Assembly: GCA_017139535.1 (NCBI GenBank)
Contig: WOUO01000001.1
Coordinates: 372,001 to 436,000 of the forward strand
DNA length: 64,000 bases
DNA from: Trichocladium uniseriatum
Taxonomy: Eukaryota > Ascomycota > Sordariomycetes > Sordariales > Chaetomiaceae
Reading direction: 5' to 3'
Below the pieces are notes generated by a model, which saw nothing but the letters and a program-made list of their open reading frames with translations, made no database searches and was not told the DNA's origin. A program made the translations under genes and the position numbers. Below are positions 11,356-20,681 of the stretch, in pieces; the stretch's first letter is position 1; each line of letters opens with the position of its first letter.

Positions 11356-12893
11356 GGTGGCGGTATTCGGCAGCGTTTAGGTGGGCTGTTGGTGCAGAAG
11401 AAACAATGAAGAATACCATGCAGTTGGTCGACCTGCGCAACCTAACCGGGAACTTGGCGAGTTGAACCGACAAGGGGTAATAAGGAAAGCATAATTGATA
11501 CAAGTAGTATTCGTATGGCCAGCAGATGGAGTCGCTACTTGTGATGGTGCCTATTCTTAGTGCAGCGACGAGAATGCGGAATTCTCCCTCGTTCTGTTGC
11601 AGTCAACTGGGTAGTAGGGAGTGGCACACCTGGAGGCCGGCGCGTGCTGGCACACTCGTCGGACACCATTAGCTCTTTGTAACACACTGAGCCACCGCCG
11701 CCTCAGGGCTGCATCCCCCGGGGGGTAACCGGGCCAAACGGAAGAAAAGGAGAACAGAACAGCCGGAATTTGACCGGACGATTCGGTACCGGGGCGAGGA
11801 GCCCTAGAGGGGCCCAGTGGGCGTGCGGCGCGGCCGGGTGCGGCAGGACTGAGGACTGCAAGAGTCTGGCAATGGTGCAACCGAGCTCGGGCGAAAGAGC
11901 GGCACGGAGCGGCGAGCCGTCTTAGCCTTGGCGGCCAGCTGAGGGAGGGATGCATCGTGATGGACCGGATTCGAGACTCGAGTGGGACCTCGGAGCTTGT
12001 GCCGAGCCGGCAGTTGACAATCTGCGGTTCAGGATGGAGTCAGGGGGTTTTCGAAGGACTGTGCCTCTATGTTGCGGGGAATCAGGAGACTGTAAAACAC
12101 AAAACCCGCCGCTGACTCTAGTGAAGCAGCCCACTCGTCTTTCTCGGAAGTGTGATTCGTGTCATCTGAAACCTAAAATCGGGCCTGTCGGGGCATGTTC
12201 TCATCTGGAAGGTGCCGCTGTTTCTCGAGATTGGTGTGGCGCAGGGCTGCAACCCAACCAAGTCGCAGAGGTGAAGGCTATCCGTACTGTTACACAGCAT
12301 CTGCAAATTTTGAAGGCAGAGGAGAGGATGCGTATCCGTAAATTGTATCGTACGAAAGTGCAAACGGCGCAAATCTGCGCCGCAAGGGAGGAACTTGACC
12401 CGGAATTCAGGCATCTGCCGAATTACATCCAAACCTTGCTCAACATTTTCCGCCGATGGAAAGAGCTCTCTGTGTGCCGATGCATCCATGATTCGATTGG
12501 CGCGCTCGGTTGGGTCATCGGCGGGTCGTGATCCCTTCGCACCTGCCATCTGCTCATCAACAGTCTGCAGAGGACCAAAGGTGGGTCGGTGAGTTGGATT
12601 GGTCGAGGTGCCCGAGTTGTTCGCTGTTTTGTTCGCTGTTTTTCGGTGTTTGGTTGACTGATGAACCCCTGTAAGCTGCAGCCGTTGCTCTCACTTTTGT
12701 CGCGTGTTGGCGCTCCTTATGCTGCAAGGGCGATCTTCCATTCCAGTCGTCCAACAGCCAACTTCAGGACACCTCATCACCCTCCCGGCAACTCGTCGCA
12801 CCTCCCCGCTTGCGAAACGGTGGCGACTCCGACTTCTACCGCTCAGAACGAGGGAAGAGAAGTTGACACTCACAACTCCAAATTCACCTTACA
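11356..12893. other. Gene-poor interval with a possible decayed ORF
   Basis: About 1.5 kb between two divergent genes. The half near 11550-11950 is GC-rich with no supported exon. Two overlapping ORFs of 140-190 codons lie at about 11950-12550 on opposite strands; neither has splice-supported neighbours. See the separate entry for the cysteine motif near 12.15 kb. Confidence 0.45.
12136..12240 (+). pseudogene. Possible remnant of a Zn2Cys6 zinc-cluster DNA-binding motif
   Basis: In one plus-strand frame the sequence reads RKCDSCHLKPKIGPVGACSH. It resembles the start of a fungal zinc cluster (CDSCHxRKxKC...GACSxC) but lacks two or more of the six cysteines. The surrounding ORF (11950-12531) has no other recognisable part of a transcription factor. 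A decayed cluster regulator is one reading; chance similarity is the other. This is weak evidence. Confidence 0.2.
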
Positions 12894-14259
12894 ATGGCAA
12901 ATCTTCCCAAGTCGGTTGTCATAGTATGTTTACATCTCATCAAAACAAACACCACATTCTAACATTCCTAGGTCGGTGGCTCCCTCGCGGGCCTCATTCA
13001 CGGCCTCTATCTCAAGCGGCACGGCAGCAACGTGGTCATTCTCGAGCAAGACCCGAGCTCAAACCGCAGCAGTCACCAGGCCGGTATCTCATTCGGGCCA
13101 GCCGCCGAGGAGTTCCTGCGCAAGTATGACGCGACGGGCCTGCAGAACTGCACGCCGTCCGTGACAACCCGCATCGACTGGCGCAAACGCGACAACTTTA
13201 CCCAGCTCAACATCCCCCGCCACCAGACCAGCTGGGGCTTCTTGTATCGTCTTCTGCGTGCCAACTTTGACGGCCTCATCTCCGACGCCGTGCCCAACCC
13301 GCCGCCGCCCAAAGAAGGTGACGGAAAGGCCGAGTACCGCGCCGGGAAGAAGGTCACCAAGCTCGAGTATGAGAAGGGCGTCGTGACGGTGGGTTTTGTA
13401 GGCGAGGATGGGACCGAGGATTCCATTACGGCCGATCTGGTCATTGGTGCCGATGGTGTGCACTCGACAGTTAGAAGCCTTATGCAGGCGTCGGCAACCA
13501 AAGAGTACTCGGGGTATGTTGCCTGGCGAGGGACCGTCTTTGAAAAGGACCTCCCGCCGGCGACGGTAAAATACTTTGAAGACAGCAACTGCATCAACAT
13601 TCTCTCAGACAACTATCTCGTCTGGTAAGCCCACCTTCCACCTTTCACCACGCACCACACCCACTTACCCGCTAAAAAGCTACTTCATCCCCACCGACTC
13701 GGGCTCCTTCGCCCCCGGCACCCGCCTCATCAATTGGGTATGGTACTATAACCTCGCCCCCTCCTCCCCGGCCCTCGCCGAAGTCCTCACCGATACCACC
13801 GGCCACCAGCACGGCAACACCGTCCCAACAGGCCTCGTCCAGCCCGACGTCTGGCGCCGCCACCTCGCCAGCAGACTCTCAAACATGGCTCCTCCCTACG
13901 CTGCACTCCTCTCTGCAACAACCCACCCCTTTGTGACGAAGGTCAACGACGCGCTGTGCGAGACGGCAACGTTCCACGACGGCCGGGTTGTGTTGGTCGG
14001 GGACGCCCTGGCGGCGTTCAGGCCGCACTTTGCCGTGGCGACGGAGCAGGCGGCGCGGCACTGTCTTGCGCTGGGGAGGGTTTGGAACGGGGAGATTACG
14101 GTGCAGCAATGGGCGAAGGAGGTGTCGGTGTATGCGAAGAGGATGTTTTTGTTGAGTCGCGTGCTGGGGACGTTTGGGGTGGGCAAGTGGTGGGAGTTGG
14201 TCAAGGAGCTGTGGAGGTATGTGGCGTTTTTGGTGAGGTTGAAGGTGGGGAGGGTGTGA
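12894..14259 (+). CDS. FAD-dependent monooxygenase (aromatic hydroxylase / 2,6-dihydroxypyridine-hydroxylase-like)
   Basis: Flavoprotein monooxygenase using FAD and NAD(P)H with O2 to hydroxylate an aromatic or polyketide substrate. Exons 12894-12923 (30 nt), 12972-13624 and 13680-14259, with introns of 48 and 55 bp, give 420 residues. The first intron interrupts the Rossmann fold; splicing restores VVIVGGSLAGL near residues 8-18. Next are the DG-type motif VIGADGVHSTVR and the second FAD motif VVLVGDALAAFRPHFA, where the RPH after GDA resembles the dihydroxypyridine hydroxylase subgroup. A hydrophobic C-terminus (WRYVAFLVRL) might touch membrane. Placed at the right edge of the PKS cluster, it is a plausible tailoring enzyme; substrate unknown. 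Confidence 0.92.
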
Positions 14260-15456
14260 GTTGGGGGAGAGCTCAACTGGACTCTTCAAACTTGATACCT
14301 GGGTTATCGATTGTGTTTTGCTTAAATTCAGATACCATTGCCAACAATAAACTTGTACCACATTATTCTTGTTGACATGTTACAGCCTCCGAAATAGACG
14401 AAGGACTGGGCAAAATTCAATCCGAAATGGCCCATAAACCCATATCCCAACGCCAAAACAACCGGTTCATTTCAGTAAGAGTTTCTGTTGAGAGGGTTTG
14501 GACATGGCAGAAACTAAAGCTGCATGTATAAGCTCTACGAAGCACCGAACCCCATGACAAACTTGAACTAACGGCCGCCGTTTCAAGTTCAAAACACCGA
14601 TTGTCGCCGCGTCTATCAGATGCCAAAGGTTCCATTGTGTTAACAGACACAAGTCTCACTAACAAAACCGCTAACAGCAAAATATCCATGATCCGCCTCT
14701 GCCATCTTCTTCCGTCCCTTTACTTCCATAGGTTCACCCCACCAATCTGCACCGCTTGTTTCCATTTCTGTTCCTATCATACTAGGCCACAGTTGACCGC
14801 ATTTAACAAGTCTGACACCGAAGACATGCTTATCTGCCTGTCCTCAAGATGATCGTCTTCGGCATCACTTGCGATTGCAAGCCCTATAAGGAACACAGTA
14901 ATTGGCTGTTAAATGTTATGGTGCATTTAAATGCTGGCGCATCTGAAGTATCGCTTCTCAAAATAGCAAGATGTAAAACTCGAGGCTGAAGGCTGAAAAC
15001 GTGGGATTAAGAGGCCCGGCTCAAGAGCTCAGGGGTTCCAGGGGGAACAAACAAAGTGCAATAATAACCCTAACCCTCTTCGACCGTCCCTTCGATAAGT
15101 CATGATTATATCTCGCTGTCAGGTACACGGAATGCTCGTCTCATACATCCCTGGCAAGCAATTCGCCATAAATAAGTGATTCGAGTTTCAACTATTGATA
15201 TGGAAGGCGAATCAAGTGGGCCGTGGCACGGATACCCGTCGGTGGGCCAGGACAAGAACCCCGAGCCCTTCGTCCCATGTCGTCACCTCTGACACACGAG
15301 ACTAAGGCAACTAGTGTTAAACATTAGACTAGTTAGCTAGCTAGTGATGACGACTCCAAACCATGATCAGAATGGCCCCAAACCCTACCCAAACTCGACG
15401 ACTTGAAACGTTGGCCAAACTCTTCGACTTAAAACCTTAACTAGGCTCTGTTGTAC

Positions 15457-15464
15457 TATATAAT
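15457..15464 (+). promoter_or_regulatory. TATA-like element
   Basis: TATATAAT 153 bp before the methyltransferase ATG. It is followed by a pyrimidine- and CT-rich leader, consistent with a core promoter. The assignment is by sequence only. Confidence 0.45.
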
Positions 15465-15515
15465 CCGCCCTCGTCAGGAACCCTCACAGACTGAGACAGC
15501 ACACCAGTCGAACAT

Positions 15516-15584
15516 CTTGATTCTGAACTTCTCGACTCTTAACCTCTTGACTCTTAACTGCTCGACTCTCAACTTCTTGACCCC
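15516..15584 (+). repeat. 15-bp tandem repeat in the leader of the methyltransferase gene
   Basis: Units at 15516, 15531, 15546 and 15561, plus a partial unit at 15576, follow the pattern CTYGAYTCTYAACYK. They lie between the TATA-like element and the ATG at 15617, so they are probably transcribed as 5' UTR. Function unknown. Confidence 0.75.
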
Positions 15585-15616
15585 ATTTCAACAGCACAAA
15601 CATCTCATCATCAACC

Positions 15617-16463
15617 ATGTCTGACAACACCAACACCCAAGATAACATGAATTCCGACGCGCTCATCCGCCGAGACGCTGGCCGCCGATACTGGCAGGGT
15701 GTCCAGCCCAGCCTCAACGGCATGCTCGGGGGCCTTCCGCACATCACCAAGGTCGACCTCCGGGCCTCGCGCGCCTTCCTCGCCAAGCTGGGCTTCGGAT
15801 GCAAACCGGGCCTGCGCATTGCCGATGCTGTGCTTGAGGGCGGTGCTGGGTAAGTTTAGTTTTACCACTCCATCATCACTGACACTGCATCATATATGGA
15901 TTGCTAAGCGATGTGCTACATGGTAACAGCATCGGCCGCGTCACCGACGGCCTCCTCCTCGAGTGCATCGCGCGCCAAGTCGACGTCATCGAGCCCATCG
16001 CCAAGTTCACGGCCAAGCTGGAGGGCCTGCCCGGCGTGCGCAACATCTTCAACGTCGGGCTCGAGGACTGGCAGCCGCCTGCCGAGCCGGGGACCGTGCA
16101 GTACGATCTGGTCTGGATACAGTGGTGCGTGGGCCACGTGACGGACGAGCAGCTGGTTGGGTTTCTGGAGCGGTGCAAGACCGTGTTGAACCCCGAGGGC
16201 GGGTTGATTGTGGTCAAGGAGAATAATAGTACGTGTGGGGAGGATGATTTTGATCCGTTGGATAGCAGCGTTACGAGGTATGTCGCTCTCTGTGGTTTGA
16301 ACAGGTGAAGTATATGCAGCTGACAGAGAATTTCAGGGATGATAGCACGTTTCGGCGTATCTTTGCCCAGGCTGGGTTGCGCCTTGTCCAGGTCGAACTT
16401 CAAAAGAGCTGGGAGAAGGGACTTTTGCCGGTCAGGATGTACGCGCTGGAGCCAGAGCTTTGA
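15617..16463 (+). CDS. Alpha-N-terminal protein methyltransferase (NTM1/Tae1 family)
   Basis: SAM-dependent enzyme that methylates the alpha-amino group of proteins starting (after Met removal) with X-Pro-Lys, such as ribosomal proteins. Exons 15617-15849, 15930-16277 and 16337-16463 give 235 residues, the normal size. Family marks are YWQGVQPSLNGMLGG, the SAM-binding loop GGAGIGRVTDGLL interrupted by intron 1, VIEPIAKF, WIQWCVGHVTDEQL, and a C-terminal VRMYALEPEL. The start (AACCATGTC) is in a good context. It is a housekeeping gene, so the PKS cluster probably ends before it. The region just before the SAM loop (RIADAVLEGG) differs slightly from the usual LDxGAG form. Confidence 0.92.
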
Positions 16464-16481
16464 TTTCAGGGGTTCCGCATT

Positions 16482-16710
16482 ATGTTAGGGTTATGGTGGC
16501 TGCTGTCGCGTCTTGGGTTTTTGTTGTGCTGTCATGTTCATCCTTTAGACGTGGAGGAGGGGTTAATGGTGGTTGCGGTGGTGTGTTGGTTGTTGCTGTG
16601 TTTTCATGTTCATCCTTTAGACGTGGGAGAGGTGGGGTTAATTATGGTGGTTGCTGTGGTGTGTTGGGTTGTTGCTGAAGTGTTAAGTTCATCTTTTAGA
16701 CGTGAGAGAC
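16482..16710 (+). repeat. Minisatellite of about 72-79 bp units
   Basis: The marker GTTCATCCTTTAGACGTG recurs at about 16536, 16608 and 16687 (last copy with CATCTT). Each copy is separated by a G/T-rich stretch containing GGTGGTTGC and GTGTGTTGG; a partial unit precedes the first. The array starts about 20 bp after the methyltransferase stop, in its 3' UTR or terminator. Spacing is 72 then 79 bp, so units differ by short indels. Confidence 0.8.
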
Positions 16711-16755
16711 ATGATAGTATTTACCGCTTTTATCATCATGATCAAATTTCAGTCA

Positions 16756-17474
16756 TTAATTCTTTTCCGTCTCTTTCCCCCTCCCTTCATCGCCCTCCTC
16801 CAACTTCACACCCTCCACCGCACCACTCAGCCCCTCCCCCTTAGCATTCTCATCCTCCATCGCGCGGACCTCGGCCAAGAAATAATCAACCACATTCGTC
16901 TTCTCGCCAAAGCTCGCCAGGTCTAGCGGGATGTAATTCTTGTCGTTTGCAAGGGCCGGCGAGGCGCCGTGCTCGATCAGCAGCTTGACGGCGTCGAGGT
17001 GGCCGCCCAGGGCGGCCCAGTGCAGGCCCGTGTTTCCGTACTCGTTGGGTGCGTCCAGAAAGGCCTGTTTCTCTTCCTTGGGGGTGGAGGCAAAGTGCGA
17101 GAGGAGGAGGGCGACGATGTCTGTTTTGTGGGGAAAAGGGGGGAAGTGGGTTAGTGGGGTTTCAGGCTTTAGGGTGATGATATGAAAATATGAAAATGTT
17201 ATGGGTGATGAGATTAAGTTTGGGGTTGGGTAAGAAAGTTCAATCGAAGTGAGAAAGAGATGAAAAAAAGACACTCACCGACGTGGCCATTCCCTGTCGC
17301 CATGTGCAGGCATGTCGACTTTCCCTCGTCTTTTGCAGCGGCAAGAATTGTTGCGGGCGATGCTTTTTCCCGCTCAGCCAGGGCAGTGACCAGGGTGGTC
17401 AGCTCATCCTTGTCGCCTGTGCGGGCAAAGTAGAGGAGATCGTCAATCTCGTCGTCGCTTAGTTGGGGCGCCAT
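16756..17474 (-). CDS. Ankyrin-repeat protein, YAR1-like (ribosome assembly)
   Basis: Small ankyrin protein like yeast Yar1, a chaperone of ribosomal protein Rps3. Exons 17474-17279 and 17120-16756, with a 158-bp intron, long for this window, give 186 residues. The N-terminal LSDDEIDDLLYFARTGD is typical of this family. Ankyrin units follow: STCLHMATGNGHVDIVALLL, NTGLHWAALGGHLDAVKLLI with EHGAS, and a divergent third at IPLDLASFGEKTNVVDYFL. The C-terminus is acidic and Lys/Glu-rich. The ATG at 17474 was chosen because the family starts just before LSDDEID; an ORF extension upstream lacks conservation. The Yar1 role is by family resemblance. Confidence 0.88.
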
Positions 17475-17889
17475 TTTATTGTTTAGTGAAGAGAAAGTCA
17501 AACTCAAACGCTGCGAGCGAAACAGGAAAGAGAGAGTGAGTGAGTGTTTTGAGTGTTTGGCTGACATCACAAAACGTCGAAAATTTTGGTTGCCGTTGTG
17601 GCCCAAACAGTGCGAAGTGTGAGGAGGGCAGATTTCCGTACTGTCTTCCTTAAAGGTCACTTACACGGCCAAAAAGGGGCTGGAAACAGGGTTTCTAGAC
17701 TTTTGCTACAGACTGCACATTGCAGAACGCATCATGGCGGTTGTGGCTTACATGAGAGTATTCCACGTTTCACTCTCAAATCTTAGTCTCGACTTCTCAA
17801 CCTGAAGGCTCGAACTGGCACGTAGGCACTTCCACCCTCCTGAAGACTGAAACCCGAGTTTGATGATTCATGGCCATGATGATGCGTAG

Positions 17890-18050
17890 ACAGTGTTCAG
17901 TCAACATGATCGAACATATACAGTGTTCAGTCAACAAGGTCGAACATGTACAGTGTTCAGTCAACAAGGTCGAACATGTACAGTGTTCAGTCAACATGAT
18001 CGAATATGTACATTGTTCAACATTGTTCAGTCAACATGATCGAACATGTC
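17890..18050 (+). repeat. 30-bp tandem repeat array
   Basis: Units start at 17890, 17920, 17950 and 17980, followed by a disturbed copy and a last copy at about 18020. The unit core is CAGTGTTCAGTCAACA plus TGATCGAACATGTA; two units read AAGGTCGAAC in place of ATGATCGAAC. The array ends about 40 bp before a TATA-like box, so it may act as an upstream promoter element. It has no coding sense that is kept between units. Confidence 0.9.
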
Positions 18051-18089
18051 CACATATGGCTCTGGTGGCTAGATTGGCAACTCTGAACC

Positions 18090-18098
18090 TATATTTAA
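18090..18098 (+). promoter_or_regulatory. TATA-like element
   Basis: TATATTTAA, 40 bp after the 30-bp array and 228 bp before ATG 18318. It is followed by a CT-rich stretch and a long A/C-rich leader, as in fungal genes with strong transcription. Confidence 0.4.
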
Positions 18099-18317
18099 AC
18101 CTCCAAGTTCTCCTCCCTCAGCTCCTGTTCTTCACTGCAGTCCATCAACACACTTTTGACAGCAAAACCATAACCACCAAGCTTACCAACGCTATCAACA
18201 TCATTACCACAATACACCGCTACATCACCAACCCAACCTTCGAGCTCTCAGCGAAGAAAAGCCTACCAAAAACCTACCTACCAAAACTCAAGTTTCAGTA
18301 CAACCGCAACACCAACC

Positions 18318-18497
18318 ATGTGCAAGCGGCAGAACGCCCAGTACGAGTGTGGCCACTCCTTCATTGGAACCGGCTGGGTCATGATCAGCTTATGCGGCAA
18401 GAAATGCACCGGATCCGACATCGAGCACGTCCCGGGCACCCACATCCTTGTTGGTGAGAAGTGCATGAATTGCCGCCAAGCAGAGAGTGCACTTTGA
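18318..18497 (+). CDS. Small Cys-rich protein, 59 residues
   Basis: A 60-codon ORF starting in an excellent context (CAACCATGTG) behind a long A/C-rich leader. It reads MCKRQNAQYECGHSF, then a Gly-rich segment with LCGKKC, and ends with GEKCMNCRQ. There are six Cys and two His (in ECGH and PGTH), spaced like a small zinc-binding protein; the ECGH and CxxC ends resemble a common type of short uncharacterised ascomycete protein. There is no signal peptide. The sole conflict is size; no competing ORF is better. The TATA-like element and 30-bp array upstream support a real transcription unit. Function is unknown. Confidence 0.6.
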   Translation: MCKRQNAQYECGHSFIGTGWVMISLCGKKCTGSDIEHVPGTHILVGEKCMNCRQAESAL

Positions 18498-19430
18498 GAA
18501 CCAGTAGTCTTCTAGGTGCCACACCACCGGGTGAGCAGTTTTTTTTGCTGCGCTAATCGATGGGGAATGTGGTATCCGGGGGCTGTTGAGTTGAGGAGAG
18601 GAGACTCCGTGCGGGGGGTTGGGAATGGGCCGGGAGTTTGGGGGGCCATGTGGGATGGCACTCGGAAAGGGGCCAGATAAGCAATAGAGATTTGTTATAC
18701 TGAGGTGCAGTGGTTTCAGGTTGGAGACTATATGGAAGAAACCAGGTGGGTGAACAGCCGGGCTAGTGTAAGGTAAAGCCATGGTCAAAAAGTTGGGTCA
18801 CACTCGCCAAATACCACCAAAACCCTCAACAGTTACATAGCAATAAACAATCTCCCTTTAGCAACTGAAAATACAAAGTAAAAAATACAAGGAAGTTTAT
18901 TTTTAAGAGTCATTTACTTGTGTAGTAAGGTAGGTGATCTACTACCACAGTAATGGTCAATGTTTGGAGTGGGGATCCGTGAATGTTCATGGTCTAGATA
19001 TGGAACTAGGCTCCTAAATTTTGCAATTCAAAATATAATACGAAGAAAGAGCTATTTTTAAATATAAATAGTATTATTCTAGGTTTGCAAGTCAGTAAAC
19101 ATTAATAAAAGGATGTGTGAATTTGCTGAGTGACTAAGGTGCCCTGTTGGTGGTTGTGGATAAGCCACCTTAATTAAGTGTGACCCAACTTTTGGACACC
19201 CATTGTAGTTAGGTCAACCGGAACCCATCAATTGCGATAATTTCCTGAAGGTTTAGTCCATGCCCATATTATATTGTCAAGTCCACAAGACGCTGTGTTT
19301 CCGAGTTCTGCTCTGATTAAAATTTAATGTTGATAAGTTTCTTAAGTTTATCCGTCCAAGTTGGCCATCCAAAGTTCATACAGCTCCTACTTAGTTGTCC
19401 CCTAGCTCTAATAACTACCCCGAGTACTGC
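18498..19430. other. Intergenic region carrying a short inverted-repeat element
   Basis: About 930 bp, clearly more AT-rich than the flanks from about 18,800 on. It holds the Tc1/mariner-like element described separately; no gene was found. Confidence 0.6.
18776..19205. mobile_element. Non-autonomous Tc1/mariner-like element (MITE-like), 430 bp
   Basis: Inverted repeats at 18786-18804 and 19177-19195 match at 18 of 19 positions (core AAAAGTTGGGTCACACT). Each lies exactly 10 bp inside a TA dinucleotide (18774-18775 and 19206-19207), the target-site duplication of Tc1/mariner elements. The right terminus, read inward, is CAATGGGTGTCCAAAAGTTG, close to known mariner-type ends; the left outer 10 bp have diverged. 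The interior is AT-rich with no transposase ORF, so this is a deletion derivative or a decayed copy. Confidence 0.7.
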
Positions 19431-20681
19431 CTAATCATTCCAATCGTACCATAGCTCAGGCGCACACGCCCTCGCCCACGTTTCAGCGGCCTGGACAACC
19501 ACAGCAGGGAAGTACTTAACCCGGTCATTCTCGGGGTAATCGCCAACAAGTCGCCGAAACAGCATCTCATGCTTGTGTTTCCATTGCCTCCGCCCACACC
19601 CATCCTCATACGCCCCCGGCAGCTCAGCCAGCGCCAGCCTCTCCTCAACCTCCGCCAGCGTTCTCACCGCCTCAGCTCGCCACCCATCCCTCACCTTCCT
19701 GATCTTTTTCAGGATCCTCTTATCCTTTAACTTCACCACCAATCTCTCCGCCACTTCCAACCGGCAGTTATACTCCCCGAGGTCGCGCTCCGGCCGCGGG
19801 TGCGCAAGGAAATTGCGCAGCATCGCAAAGTCCTTGAGCTGCTGCGTCACAGGCCAAGCGGACGTCCAGAAGGCCGTCGCTTCCTCGAGCTCTCCGTACG
19901 CGCATCGCATAAAGTCGGGCCCGCCCTGCCAGCCGCCATGATCAATCATCTCGGGCCAGTGCTGGCGTGCCGCGAGCCAGAGGGCTGCGCGGGCGAGGGG
20001 GAAGGCGGTGCGCAGGCCTTTCATGGCGAGTTGGTGGTTTTGGAAGACATTGGCGAGCTGTGGTTCTGTGAGGATCCAGTCGGTGGAGGTTGTGGGCGCT
20101 AGGTCGGTGTCTGGGCTTGAGAAGACCCCTTGAGGCTGGGGCAGGGGGTTCGTGGGGGGTGTGAAATTCTCGTTGATGGTGGTTGATTCGCCGTCCCAGT
20201 TGATGTTGCTAGCGACTGGCATGGAACTCCACGAGCGGACAAGATCCCGCTGTCGGGCACGGCTCACTGCGGTGCTCTTCAGGTACCCTGGTCCGTTTCG
20301 GTCGAGTTCGTCTGTGTCTAGCGCCGTCTTGGTCAGCACTCCATCTATGTAGCAGTATTCCACGCCATGGATAGTATAGTACTTCTTCAAAGATAGTTTA
20401 TTATCAGAGTCGTCACTGCCCCTCTGGTCCCCGTTGATGCTGTCTCGGCAGTGTGAGGCGTAAGTAGGCCTCATAAATGACGGCTGTAAGGTTGGCTTTG
20501 TGGTGGTTGCGCAAGTGGCATTGGACGCCAGTAGTGGCTTTTGGGTCCGGAACCTGAGAAGCTCGCGCCAAAGCTCAGTCTTCTCTTGTTTGAGCAAGGA
20601 AACCCTCGCTTTAAGGTCCACCACTTCGTCCTCGGCTCGAGCAAGCCGAGCGGCAACCGAACTGACAAATTTCGGCGACAT
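19431..20681 (-). CDS. Orphan coiled-coil protein, paralogue of the broken copy at 30.4-31.7 kb
   Basis: Single-exon protein of 416 residues that I do not recognise. Residues 1-50 (MSPKFVSSVAARLARAEDEV onward) form a predicted coiled coil rich in heptad Leu/Ala. A middle part has HGVEYCYIDG, then a Pro/Ser/Thr linker. The C-terminal ~200 residues are conserved with the second copy: VFQNHQLAM, GPDFMRCAYGELEEAT, LRNFLAHP, and a Cys-poor end with AETWARACAPEL. There is no TM segment or signal peptide. ATG 20681 is the first ATG, and the paralogue also starts with MSPK, which supports it. The 11-kb spacing and same orientation suggest an old local duplication. Function unknown. Confidence 0.8.
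   Translation of the reverse strand: MSPKFVSSVAARLARAEDEVVDLKARVSLLKQEKTELWRELLRFRTQKPLLASNATCATTTKPTLQPSFMRPTYASHCRDSINGDQRGSDDSDNKLSLKKYYTIHGVEYCYIDGVLTKTALDTDELDRNGPGYLKSTAVSRARQRDLVRSWSSMPVASNINWDGESTTINENFTPPTNPLPQPQGVFSSPDTDLAPTTSTDWILTEPQLANVFQNHQLAMKGLRTAFPLARAALWLAARQHWPEMIDHGGWQGGPDFMRCAYGELEEATAFWTSAWPVTQQLKDFAMLRNFLAHPRPERDLGEYNCRLEVAERLVVKLKDKRILKKIRKVRDGWRAEAVRTLAEVEERLALAELPGAYEDGCGRRQWKHKHEMLFRRLVGDYPENDRVKYFPAVVVQAAETWARACAPELWYDWND

Larger units (their letters stand above)
14260..15616. other. Intergenic region upstream of the methyltransferase gene
   Basis: About 1.36 kb, moderately AT-rich, with no supported exon. Two tandem TAACCC units at 15065-15076 are too few to be an interstitial telomere. 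The right end holds the TATA element and the 15-bp repeats described separately. Confidence 0.5.
17475..18317. other. Intergenic region with 30-bp array and promoter of a small Cys-rich ORF
   Basis: About 840 bp. The left half is the upstream region of the YAR1-like gene. The right half holds the 30-bp tandem array, a TATA-like element and a long CT/A-rich leader to ATG 18318. Confidence 0.55.

Noticed and set aside
15065..15076. Two TAACCC units resembling fungal telomere repeat
   Set aside because: Only two units, no subtelomeric context; expected by chance.
17890..18050. CRISPR-like array
   Set aside because: Units are contiguous 30-mers without unique spacers, in a eukaryotic genome; an ordinary tandem repeat.
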